DNA from: Serratia plymuthica
GTDB taxonomy: Bacteria; Pseudomonadota; Gammaproteobacteria; Enterobacterales; Enterobacteriaceae
NCBI RefSeq assembly: GCF_018336935.1
Contig: NZ_CP068771.1
Location: 4,774,001 to 4,838,000, forward strand
Direction of reading: 5' to 3'
DNA length: 64,000 nt
The notes beneath the pieces were generated by a model that ran no database searches, was not told where the DNA came from, and was given only the letters and a program-made list of their open reading frames with translations. Every line of letters starts with the position of its first letter. Position 1 is the first letter of the stretch. Below are positions 35,779-45,500 of this stretch, piece after piece. A program made the position numbers and the translations under genes.

Positions 35779-35806
35779 AGGCCTGACGATGTCAGGCCTT
35801 TTCTTG
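35779..35806 (+). terminator. intrinsic terminator after the MFS gene
   Basis: AGGCCTGAC GAT GTCAGGCCT followed by TTTCTTG is a strong 9-bp hairpin with a T-rich tail, about 100 bases past the transporter stop codon. It also separates the transporter from the convergent GNAT gene. Confidence 0.8.
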
Positions 35807-35827
35807 TTTGGCTTACAGCGGATGACG

Positions 35828-36253
35828 CTATTTTTTAGGCGAGTGCAGCAGGTAGTATTCTTCTCCGCCGTCGTTGCCGGTGGTTATCTTTTGCCAGCCA
35901 TGCTTATGGTAAAACGCCAGCGCCTTCTCGTTTTTCACCAGGCATTTCAACGAACCTGTCGCGGTAAAGGTTCGCTCCGCCGCGTGCAGCAGGGCCGTGC
36001 CGACGCCGCGTGGCGGCAAGTGAGGATCGACATACAGGTTGTGAATAAAGTTATCCTGGCGATAAATCGACACGAACCCCAGCAGTTTTCCCTGATCTTC
36101 CGCCACCCAGATATCCTCGCCCAGCGTCGAGCGGTCGAAATCCTCCAGCCGGTAATCTTCGGTATCGCGCCACGTGAACGCCGCCTTGCGCGCAGCCAGA
36201 TAAAGGGTGCGCAGGAACGGACGATCGGCTTCTCGGTAGGGTCTTGTTTGCAT
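35828..36253 (-). CDS. GNAT-family N-acetyltransferase
   Basis: The 141-residue protein has the GNAT core: MQTRPYREADRPFLRTLYLAAR at the start, WVAEDQGKLLGFVSI (strand 4), and the acetyl-CoA loop PPRGVGTALLHAAE near residues 80-93, ending with an ALAFYHKHGW segment. The ATG at 36253 follows AAGGAG. The acceptor is unknown. The first ~19 codons lie inside the left direct repeat that borders the PKS-NRPS island, and a fragment of them recurs 24 kb away, showing that this gene was once directly upstream of the thiM riboswitch. Confidence 0.9.
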   Translation of the reverse strand: MQTRPYREADRPFLRTLYLAARKAAFTWRDTEDYRLEDFDRSTLGEDIWVAEDQGKLLGFVSIYRQDNFIHNLYVDPHLPPRGVGTALLHAAERTFTATGSLKCLVKNEKALAFYHKHGWQKITTGNDGGEEYYLLHSPKK

Positions 36254-36386
36254 GGCAGCTCCTTTTTATTTTTTTGACACTATAGCGCAATTGACCTCGC
36301 CGGCGGCAACCCCAATAATGGCCTCCTTGACTCGGGATGCCCCAAGGGGCTGAGATTGTACCCGTATTACCTGATCTGGATTATGC
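36199..36386. repeat. left 188-bp direct repeat bordering the PKS-NRPS island
   Basis: This stretch matches 60447-60625 base for base except for an 8-base gap (ACGATCGG, absent on the right), one single-base gap near 36328 and three substitutions. It contains the start of the GNAT gene, its upstream region, and the 5' part of a TPP riboswitch ending at ATTATGC. Identity stops abruptly at 36386, where island sequence begins. Confidence 0.92.
36329..36386 (+). pseudogene. truncated TPP riboswitch
   Basis: The THI-box elements GGGATGCC, GGCTGAGA and CCTGATCTGGATTATGC are present, but the run continues into island DNA instead of CAGCGTAGGGAAG. The 3' half of the pyrophosphate-sensing arm and the closing helix are missing, so it cannot bind TPP normally. 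It is the broken copy left by the insertion. Confidence 0.85.
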
Positions 36387-36416
36387 TCTCCTCGATAGAA
36401 ATGGCTGTTTCAGATA

Positions 36417-36632
36417 TCATGTACTATTCTGCATACCCAGAGCGATTTTAAGCCATTCGATGAGCAATTCTGGAGCCTGAGGCTGGGTACACAGATTCCA
36501 TGGGTCAAACTCTGCGTTACAGGTGACATTTAACCTCCGCCAGATCGAGCAGTAAGTGTGAAATGAGAATTCTCCTTGGGAAGGAATTGGCGCAATTTTT
36601 ATAATAGTTACCAAGTCTTGCTTATAGGCCAA
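36417..36632 (-). CDS. short hypothetical ORF inside the left island edge
   Basis: A 71-residue frame (begins MAYKQDLVTIIKIAPIPSQG, ends ALGMQNST) has no family that I recognise and no strong ribosome site. It overlaps the decayed recombinase fragment on the other strand by a few codons. It may be chance or a remnant of cargo of the original mobile element. Confidence 0.2.
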   Translation of the reverse strand: MAYKQDLVTIIKIAPIPSQGEFSFHTYCSIWRRLNVTCNAEFDPWNLCTQPQAPELLIEWLKIALGMQNST

Positions 36633-36823
36633 CGATCAAACATGTGCTGCAGTTGATGATCTGGACTGGCTGTCGAACAGGTGGGGTCTGCAGCATGGCT
36701 TGGGATGATATTGGTGGTGCCATCCATCTGCGAGAAACCAATACTGGGGGAGAGCGTTACGTTCAGTTATCTACTCAGGCTATCAAATTCCTAAATGTTC
36801 TGCGTCTCAATTCCGATAAATAG
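36608..36823 (+). pseudogene. tyrosine recombinase (integrase) remnant
   Basis: An open frame of about 71 codons without a proper start reads LMIWTGCRTGGVCSMAWDDI and then IHLRETNTGGERYVQLSTQAIKFL across two pieces, ending at a TAG at 36821. This matches the box I region of phage-type tyrosine recombinases: T-G-x-R-x-G-E-x-x-x-L-x-W-x-D-I followed by a strand with T-K-T-G..VPLS. The catalytic Arg codon is at 36674-36676; the usual Glu is Gly here. The box II H-x-x-R and the catalytic Tyr are absent. It lies 220 bases inside the left repeat, where an island integrase would be expected. Confidence 0.65.
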
Positions 36824-37572
36824 TTATTCCCCTCTCAAGCTAGTAAAAAATAATCCAACAGAATTACCTGACCGAAAACTTATGGCGTTAACGTGAAATT
36901 GGTCAAATCATTGATATTCCTAATGTCAAATACTCTCTACTCAAAATCATTAGAAAATGTGAATTATCCTAGTCCATTTAATCGACACTTTTACAGATTA
37001 TTCGGTATTACTAAACTTGTACTCCAATTACCTGATTAGTTGTTTGTGCTGTTAATTGTTTTTCTTATAGTTGGTTGTATTTTTATTGTTGATAAGTATA
37101 GTCAATTAAAGATATGTGTTTGGCGGAGTTAGAGCTAAATCTAACATTTTCCATCAAATATAAAATGCAACTTATGCGTTTTTAATCATTTAATTTGAAT
37201 AAGATTGTTGCGGCATAGCTTTAATTGGAAAAAATAGTACGGATTAAATTGCTGTTTTTATTAATTTATTTGGTGTTAAATTCTGTATTTTTTAATTTAA
37301 TTTGTTTTATATTTTTTATTTTTATTTGTTGTAAGTTATTTATTCTTTCTTATTTTTAAGCAAGAAACTGCAACCGTTTCCTTCGCAGGCCGCATTTTTT
37401 ATGGGTTCCGTGCCGTTTGTTACTTTTTGTAAGTTAAAAAGGTGGGTGGAAAGTTAATGCCATGTGATTGACAAGGTCTATCAATACAGATTTACTAATC
37501 AAACTTACAAAAACTGAAGATTGGCTGAATCTTATTTACATGACGGCTGTAATAGCAACATAGGGAGCGTTC
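36824..37572. other. very AT-rich leader region of the biosynthetic operon
   Basis: No gene is supported. The sequence is strikingly AT-rich, especially 37140-37350 with long T and TTTAAT runs, which is typical of H-NS-bound foreign DNA. A possible promoter for the ten-gene operon is TTGACA at 37468-37473 with a poor -10 (TTTACT at 37491-37496); the ribosome site AGGGAG precedes the first ATG at 37573. No regulator gene lies within the island, so control must be external. Confidence 0.5.
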
Positions 37573-38808
37573 ATGAGTGATAATTCTAAGGTTGAACCTG
37601 GAATGGTGAAGGATCAAACGAGCAGATACAAAGAACGAACTGCTATTTTTACGCTGGTATTACTTTCTGCTTTAGGGCCGGCTTCATTTCAGATTTTTTT
37701 GCCTTCTGTACCTAATATTATTAAAGATTTATCGTCCACGCCAGGAGTGGCAAATCTGACAATTTCGCTATCAATGTTGAGTTTTGCATTTTTTTCGCTC
37801 TTTTACGGAAGAATGGCTGACAGATTTGAAAATAAAAAACTACTGATTATTGGCATGTTTGTGCTGATTGTTGGGAGCATTATTGGGTATTTTTCGCATA
37901 ATATCGAAATGGTTATATTAGGCAGAGTTATTCAACCAGCGGGTGGGGCTGCAGGTGTCGTTGCAGCACGTGCAATGATTATGCGTTTATATCAAGGAGA
38001 GAAAGCAGCTAAAATAATGTCACGTCTAGTTGCTGCCATGATGACAGCCCCTCTAATTGGAGTGCCATTGGGGGGGGTGTTGACGGATAACTACGGATGG
38101 CGATCTAATTTTACCTTTATCGGTTTATTTGCCTGTGTCGCACTGGTTTGCGTAGTGCTTATGGTACCTGCTGTCAAAAATACCACCGAAAATAATGCTA
38201 GATTCAGCTTACTGCAAGCCTATAAACAATTAATTAGCAATCATGTTTTCTCAGGAAATGTATTCCAGTTTGGACTGTCCCAGTCTGCATTTATGATAAT
38301 ACTGGCTACCTCACCCATTGTGTTGACGACAACATTTGGCTTTACTGCAGCGGAATCCAGTATTGTGCTGTTGATTTGCTCGCTCAGCGTCATCGCTGGC
38401 AATCTTCTGTCGGGCCGTTTGCCAGACTCTGTTCTGCTGGTGCAGCGCCTGAAATGGGGCAGTCTACTTGGCGCTATATTTAGCTTTTCGGGTTTGGTTC
38501 TCACACTGATTTCGCCTCTTTCACTTTATGTGCTTGTTATTCCTGCGATGCTATTTTGCTTCTTTTTCGGTGTAACGGCACCTGTTGCGCAGACCAGCGC
38601 AATTGGCGCTAACCGTGAATTAGCGGGCACAGCAGCCGGACTTTGCATGTTTATTAGCATGATTTTGGCCAGTATTGCGACGCAGTTTGCTGCAGAAGTG
38701 AATGATGGATCGCCGCATATCTTGATGGGGTCGGTAGCATGTCTTGCGGTGATTGCCTTCATACTGGCACTGAAAGGGTCAAAGCCAGAGTCTTTATTTC
38801 ATAAGTAA
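37573..38808 (+). CDS. MFS exporter, Bcr/CflA-like, of the PKS-NRPS cluster
   Basis: The 411-residue protein has 12 hydrophobic segments. It has the motif A variant GRMADRFENKKLLIIG in loop 2-3, an antiporter-type motif in helix 5 (MMTAPLIGVPLGGVLTDNYGWR), and GRVIQPAGGAAGVVAARAM before it. This is the drug:H+ antiporter 1 family as in Bcr/CflA. As first gene of the operon it probably exports the product and so also protects the producer. It follows an AT-rich leader and precedes the thioesterase gene by only 13 bases. Confidence 0.88.
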   Translation: MSDNSKVEPGMVKDQTSRYKERTAIFTLVLLSALGPASFQIFLPSVPNIIKDLSSTPGVANLTISLSMLSFAFFSLFYGRMADRFENKKLLIIGMFVLIVGSIIGYFSHNIEMVILGRVIQPAGGAAGVVAARAMIMRLYQGEKAAKIMSRLVAAMMTAPLIGVPLGGVLTDNYGWRSNFTFIGLFACVALVCVVLMVPAVKNTTENNARFSLLQAYKQLISNHVFSGNVFQFGLSQSAFMIILATSPIVLTTTFGFTAAESSIVLLICSLSVIAGNLLSGRLPDSVLLVQRLKWGSLLGAIFSFSGLVLTLISPLSLYVLVIPAMLFCFFFGVTAPVAQTSAIGANRELAGTAAGLCMFISMILASIATQFAAEVNDGSPHILMGSVACLAVIAFILALKGSKPESLFHK

Positions 38809-38821
38809 ATAGGTGATAATT

Positions 38822-39565
38822 ATGAAAACTCAGTTTATTCGTGAGTGCCATTACTCGCCTGAAAATCGGCATAACCTAATCTGCTTTCCGCATGCTGGAG
38901 GTGGAACAGGGCGCTACCATCGCTGGGGGAGTGAGGTTGGGAAATACGCCAATGTTTATGCCCCGGTTATTGCGGGCCGGGAAGAGCGTTTTCCTGAACG
39001 GGCAATGAACAGCGTCGAATCTGTTATTGATGATATTTATGCGAGGATCAGTCCAGTTTCAGCTGAAAAACTTTATGTGTGCGGCGTGAGTTATGGTGCA
39101 CTGTTGGCATACGAACTGGCTAATCGTTTCGAAAAACAGGGCATAGTTGTTGATGGCGTTTTTATTGCAAGTCAACGAGCACCCTATGTATGCAAAGAGA
39201 TTATCGACTGGGAAAGTATGTCTGATAAAGCATTAGTGGATGCTTTAACTAGTCTTAGTGACAGAGGTAATGCTGGATTTGCAGATGATGAATATTTCTC
39301 TATTTTTGCAGATACAATAAGGCGTGATTTATGTGCTAGTGACAATTTCCAACCAGCACACCCCAGAGCTCTACACGCGCCAATTTATATTAGTTACGGA
39401 AATTTAGATCCAGTGATATCCCGACATTATATTGATTCTTGGGTGACGATGAGTCATACATCTATTGATGTGACTGAGCATAATACTGGCCATTTCCTGA
39501 TGGATAATGATCGGGATGTTTGGTTAAGTGATGTTGCGAAGGTTATGCGCGCTAATTATCTCTGA
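38822..39565 (+). CDS. type II thioesterase
   Basis: The product is 247 residues from the ATG at 38822 (AGGTGA upstream); a GTG three codons earlier is an unneeded extension. It has the GrsT-like pattern: ICFPHAGGGTGRYHRWG near the start, nucleophile S90 in CGVSYGALLAYELA, an Asp in YGNLDPVIS and a His in HNTGHFLMDND. Such enzymes clear mis-primed carrier domains. No integrated thioesterase exists in any of the three synthases, so this stand-alone enzyme might also release the product; that is inference. Confidence 0.88.
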   Translation: MKTQFIRECHYSPENRHNLICFPHAGGGTGRYHRWGSEVGKYANVYAPVIAGREERFPERAMNSVESVIDDIYARISPVSAEKLYVCGVSYGALLAYELANRFEKQGIVVDGVFIASQRAPYVCKEIIDWESMSDKALVDALTSLSDRGNAGFADDEYFSIFADTIRRDLCASDNFQPAHPRALHAPIYISYGNLDPVISRHYIDSWVTMSHTSIDVTEHNTGHFLMDNDRDVWLSDVAKVMRANYL

Positions 39566-39592
39566 ACATTCTGATTAATGAGGCAAGTGAAC

Positions 39593-42500
39593 ATGTCTGA
39601 ATTAAATTCGGCAGCAGCCACGTTTTATGCTGGCACCGAAATAGCAATAATTGGAATGGCGGGAAAGTTCCCGGGTGCGAAAGATATTAATGAGTTCTGG
39701 GAGAATTTATGTAATTCAAAAGAGTCTGTCACATGGTTCGAAAAAAACGAAAATATATGCTTTGAAAATGAAGATAACTTCATTCCTTCCGCATTTTTGA
39801 TCGATGATGTAGATGCCTTCGATGCGAAGTTTTTTTCAATATCAGCGCGTGAAGCTGATATTACCGATCCACAACAACGCTTGTTATTAGAGTGTGCCTG
39901 GCATGCACTCGAAGATGGCGGGTACGCCGGTTATGACTCGCCTTGCCTGGTCGGGGTCTATGTTGCCTGCGGTCCTGCCAACTATCTGACCCAGCAAGTG
40001 TTAGCGAATCGACAAATCAAGTCTCAGACCGGCCAGATGCAGTTGCTGATTGGCAATGACAAAGACTACGCGGCTAGCCGTATCTCCTACAAACTCAATC
40101 TGAAAGGGCCTAGCGTGGTGGTTCAGTCAGCCTGTTCAGGGTCTTTGCTGGCAGTACATCAGGCAGCGCAAAGCCTTCTGGCGGGAGAGTGTGATATGGC
40201 TTTGGCCGGTGGGTTTTCGCTGGAGTTTCCACTCTCGCAAGGCTATATCCATCAGGAAGGCAGCATTCTCTCGCGTGATGGCCATTGCCGGCCTTTTAGC
40301 GATCGGGCCTCAGGCACGGTGAGAGGCAATGGTGGGGGAGTGGTCTTGCTGAAACGCCTGGAAGATGCAATGACTGATGGAGACAGGATTTACGCGATTA
40401 TCCGTGGATCGGCCACCAATAACGATGGTGCGCAAAAGGTTGGATACGCGGCACCAAGTGTCGATGGGCAGGCGCAGGTTATCCGCATGGCGCATGCCGC
40501 AGCTGATGTGACACCTGACTCGATTGGTTATGTAGAAACCCACGGTACGGGCACCTCGATGGGTGATCCTATTGAAATCGCTGCGCTTAGTCAGGCTTTC
40601 TATCCGCATATTGAGGCCGACAGTTGTTTGTTGGGCGCGGTGAAGTCCAATATAGGCCACTTGGATGCGGGGGCTGGGATTGCAGGGCTAATCAAAACCG
40701 CCAAGATTGTACAGCAGGGTTTCGTTCCGTCGACACTCCATTTTGAACGCCCAAATCCCGGTATCGATTTTTCTCAAACGCCTTTTCGCGTCGTCAATGT
40801 GTCTCAGCCCTGGTATCGACCTGGCGTGCGGCGTGCGGGGGTTAGCGCATTCGGTATTGGTGGTTCCAATGTGCACGTTGTTCTTGAACAACCGCCCGTA
40901 GTATTCGATGGGCAAAACACGCATCAAGGCGATTATCTGGTTTTACCTTTAGCAGCGCAGAGCAAAACGGCACTGCAATCTTTATCTCGGCAATTAGCCG
41001 ATTACCTCGAATCCCATCCTGATCTGCCCCTGCGCGATGTTGCCTATACCTTGCGGCGTCGCTATCAGGACTTCCCCTACCGGCAAGTGGTTATGGCACA
41101 GACGCTGGAGGAAGCCAGCAAACGATTGGGGGACGATCCGCAGCGTACGAAACAGATGGCGATATGCAGTGAGAAGCCTGTCAGTTGGGTATTGATGTTC
41201 CCCGGTCAGGGGACGCATTTTGCTGGTATGGGGCGTAATTTTTATCAGCCTGGCAGCGTATTTGCTGAAATGTTCGACCAGCTCGCTGAGTTGTTTAACG
41301 ATCATCTTCAGTTCGATCTGCGGACTGTGGTCTTTGGTGATAATGGGACTGAACTGCTGGAACAGACTGCCATCGCACAACCGGCGTTGTTCTCTGTCGC
41401 CTATGCGATGGCAAAGCAGCTCATGGCGATGGGCGTTCAGCCCGAGACCTTTATTGGTCACAGTATTGGCGAGTATATTTGCGCGACGCTGTCCGGCGTT
41501 ATGTCGTTGCCTGAAGTTGTCAGGCTGGTTGCGGCCCGCGGGCGTCTGATGCAGGCAATGGAGCCGGGCGATATGATGGCAGTGTCGCTGGATGAACAGC
41601 AGCTGATCCCGTGCCTGCCAGCAGATATCTCGCTGGCCGCAATTAATCGGCCGTCACTCTGTGTAGTCTCCGGGCCGCAGGAATCGGTCGCAAAACTGCG
41701 TCAGCAGCTCGAAAATGACGATATCAGTTGCCGTATGCTGGAAACCTCGCATGCGTTTCACTCATCGATGATGGAGCCATGTCTGGAGGCTTATCGCGAC
41801 GTACTGGCAGATATCACGTTAGCTGCGCCTCAACAGGCCTTCATCTCTAACTTAACCGGTACGTGGATTACGGCGGCACAGGCCGCGGATCCTGAATACT
41901 GGGTGCAGCATCTACGGGAAACCGTACGTTTTGCTGATGGGATAAGGACACTCCTTCTCAATCCCTCTTATCACTTTATTGAATGTGGACCTGGTACATC
42001 TCTTAACGGCGCAATAAAGGAAATCACGCGTGCTGAGCAGCGGGAGGGAGTCAATGTCATTTCTGTTCTGCCTGCCGCGTGGGTAATGCGGAACCCGGAT
42101 GAAACCCTGTTGAGTCTGAAGGCAGGGCTGTGGTGTTGCGGCTGTGAGGAATTTTCAGACGTTCTGACCACCGACGGTCAGCTACTTTCATTACCAGGGT
42201 ATCAGTTTGATCGCATGCGCCATTGGGTTGAAGCGACTCCACTGGAGGATCAAAGCGAAACCGTGAGTGATGGGAACAGTATACCCGGCTCTCGTGTGGA
42301 ACCCGCAACAAGAGCAGAGCGGTTACAGCAGCTGTGGTGCGATGCGTTGGGTATCGAAACGCTGGATCCTACCGATAATTTCTTCTTACTCGGGGGGGAC
42401 TCGATTTTGAGTATCCAGATCGCCAGCCGCGCTAAAGCGTATGGCTGTGCCTTCCCGCCGGGCATGATTTTAGATTTCCCTATATTCGACGCCTTCGTTA

Positions 42501-45500
42501 GCGAGGTAGACCAAAGCATTCCTGAGAACGTTGATGGTACATCAGCGTTGGTTGAAGATAATGAAGCTGCCGCAATAGCGACCGCCTTGCTAAAGGCCCC
42601 GCAAGACGCGTTCGAGCCGTTTCCGCTGACGGACATTCAGTACGCCTACTGGATTGCCCGCAATACAGGGAACCCGGAAAGATGCATGGCTGCTCATGCT
42701 TACGAGGAGTTCGAATGCTATCAACTCGATGCAGAGCGCCTGGAGATGGCGCTAAACGCAATGCTCAAGCGGCACAGTATGCTGCGCACGGTGTTCGATG
42801 ATAATGGCATGCAGCGGACGCTGCCTGAAGTACCGCCATACCGTATTACTATCAACGATTACAGCAGCTTATCCCACCAGGAGGCCACGGATTTCCTCAG
42901 TGCGTGGCGTGAGGGTAAATCCCATCAGGTGATGGATTATCGTCAATGGCCACTGTTTGATTTATCAGTCTCGCATATGCCGGATAGCACATCGCGCCTG
43001 CATATCAGCTTCGACTTATTGATTCTGGATGCGTGGAGTATCACGTTGTTCTGGAGTGAACTGGAAGCCTGCTATCAGGATGTCAGCTACCAGCCAGAGC
43101 GTTGTGATGTTGAATTTCGTGATTACGTTCTGGCTGAACAGCGTTTGGAAGCCAGTGGTGCATTTGCCACGGCAAAAGCTTACTGGCAGTCGCGGATAGC
43201 GGGGTTTCCTTCCGCCCCGGCTTTACCCTTAATTGCCGATCCCGATGCGTTAGAGCAGCATCGTTTTGTTCGCAGAGAAACACGCCTGCCAGCTGATGTA
43301 TGGCTGCAGATCAAAAAGAGTGCCAGTTGCCATGGCGTTACGGCATCAACCCTGTTGCTCACTGCCTATTCGGAAGTGCTGGCCGTCTGGGCTGAATCGC
43401 CGCACTTTTGCCTGAATCTTCCGGCATTTAACCGGCTAGAGGTTGATCCCGGTATTTATAACGTGATGGGAGACTTTACTTCGGTACTGCTGTTTGAAGC
43501 CGATCTACGTGAAGAATCAACATTCATTGACCGCGCGCGCTCAATGCAAAAAAGGCTGTGGGATGATCTGGCAGCGCTGCAATATAACGGAATTAAAGTG
43601 CTGCGGGACATTTCAGAACAGCGCGAGCAGCGGGTGCTGATGCCCTATGTCTTTACCAGCTTGATTTTCCCTTCTGCACAGGATAAACCGATCATTAGCC
43701 GTCTTGGCAAGCTGATCGACGGCATCTCACAGACGCCACATGTCTGGCTGGATTGTCAGGTGTACGAAGCAGGCGGTGATCTGCTGATTAACTGGGATGT
43801 ATTAGACGGTATTTTTGATCCCGCAATGTTGGTAAATATGTTCGCTGATTACCGTACGCTGTTGCTGAAAATGGCGCACCGCCCGGCGTTCTGGCAAGAC
43901 AATAGTTGGCGTGAGCAATGGGCAGAGCGCTTTAACCGAGGCGTGGTGGCTGCATCGAACCAGACCGCATGCGAGGTCGTTCCTGCTTTATTGCATCAGG
44001 CTTTCCTGAGCTGGGCAGACATGACGCCAGAAGCGCCCGCACTCATTGGGAATCGCACCATCAGCTATGGTGAACTGGCTCGATTCACCTCCGCAGTGGC
44101 GGAACAGATCCAGCGCGCGGGCGCCCTTCCGTCATCGGCGGTGGCGATTGTGGCGGAGAAGAGCTGGCAACAGGTTGCAGGCATCCTTGCAATCTTGCGC
44201 GCGGGCTGCGCTTATGTGCCGTTAGATCCCTCGCTTCCAAAAGAACGCCTGCATACCTTACTTAACATGGCGGATATCCATATTGCCGTGGTTACCGAGG
44301 AGTGTGCAGAGGCCACCGAATGGCCTGGCGGGCTGCAGCGGATTGTGTTGCCTGATGCCTTATACCATCACACGGCGACCTGTGCGGAGGTGGCGATGTC
44401 ACCGGATGCATTGGCCTATATCATCTTTACCTCCGGGACCACCGGAACCCCGAAGGGAGTGATGATCAGCCATGCCGCTGCGCATAACACGGTGTCAGAT
44501 ATCAACAGCCGTTATCAGCTAAATTGTAATGACCGGGTATTAGCCCTTTCCTCAGCGACTTTTGACCTGTCGGTATACGACATTTTTGGACCTCTCAGCG
44601 TCGGTGGTGCTGTGGTTATACCGGATGCCCGGTTGAGTAAAGATCCGGAGCATTGGATCAGCCGCATTGAGTGGTATCAAGTCACGCTATGGAATAGCGT
44701 TCCTGCACTGATGGAGCTGCTGGTGTCAGCGCTTGAATCTCATCGGAAAACACTACCCTCTGTGCGACTGATCATGATGAGTGGCGACTGGATACCGGTT
44801 TCATTGCCTGCGCGTATTGAAAAAACGCTGCCAGAGGCATTGCAAATCAGCCTTGGCGGTGCGACGGAAGCGTCGATTTGGTCAATCTTCCACCCCATTG
44901 TGCGTGAGGATCGTCAGCGGGTCAGTATTCCGTACGGCAAAGCGCTGGCTAACCAGACGTTCTATGTCCTTGACCAGCAAATGCGCATCCGTCCAATAGG
45001 CGTTGCAGGAGAGTTGTACATTGGTGGTGACGGCCTTTCGCTGGGCTATCTTGGCAATCCGGCAGAAACGGCGAAACGCTTTATCAGCCACCCTCATACC
45101 GGAGAGAAACTCTACCGTACCGGGGATATGGGGCGCTGGATGGCTGATGGCAGCATCGAATTTCTGGGCAGACTGGATAATCAGCTCAAAATAAATGGTT
45201 TCAGGGTCGAGACGGGTGAGATTGAGTCGATTGCGCTGAAATGCGATGGCGTGACAGGCTGCATCGTCGGTGCTCATCAGCACCAAGGAGCGAAGCTGTT
45301 GGTGGCCTGGGTCACCCTGAATAAAGATTGCCCGAGTGGCGTTGCACGGCTGCGGCAGCATCTGGCCGAAAGACTGCCCGAATACATGGTGCCGAAATTG
45401 ATCACGGTTGTTCCGGGTTTTGCATTAACCGCAAATGGAAAAGTCGATGTTAAGCAGCTACCTTCCCCTGTTCTGCTTGACTTGGCACCACAGCAGATTG

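Noticed and set aside
36329..36386. Second functional TPP riboswitch upstream of the biosynthetic operon
   Set aside because: The aptamer lacks its 3' strand and closing helix and no gene start follows within range, so it is a remnant and not thiamine control of the cluster.
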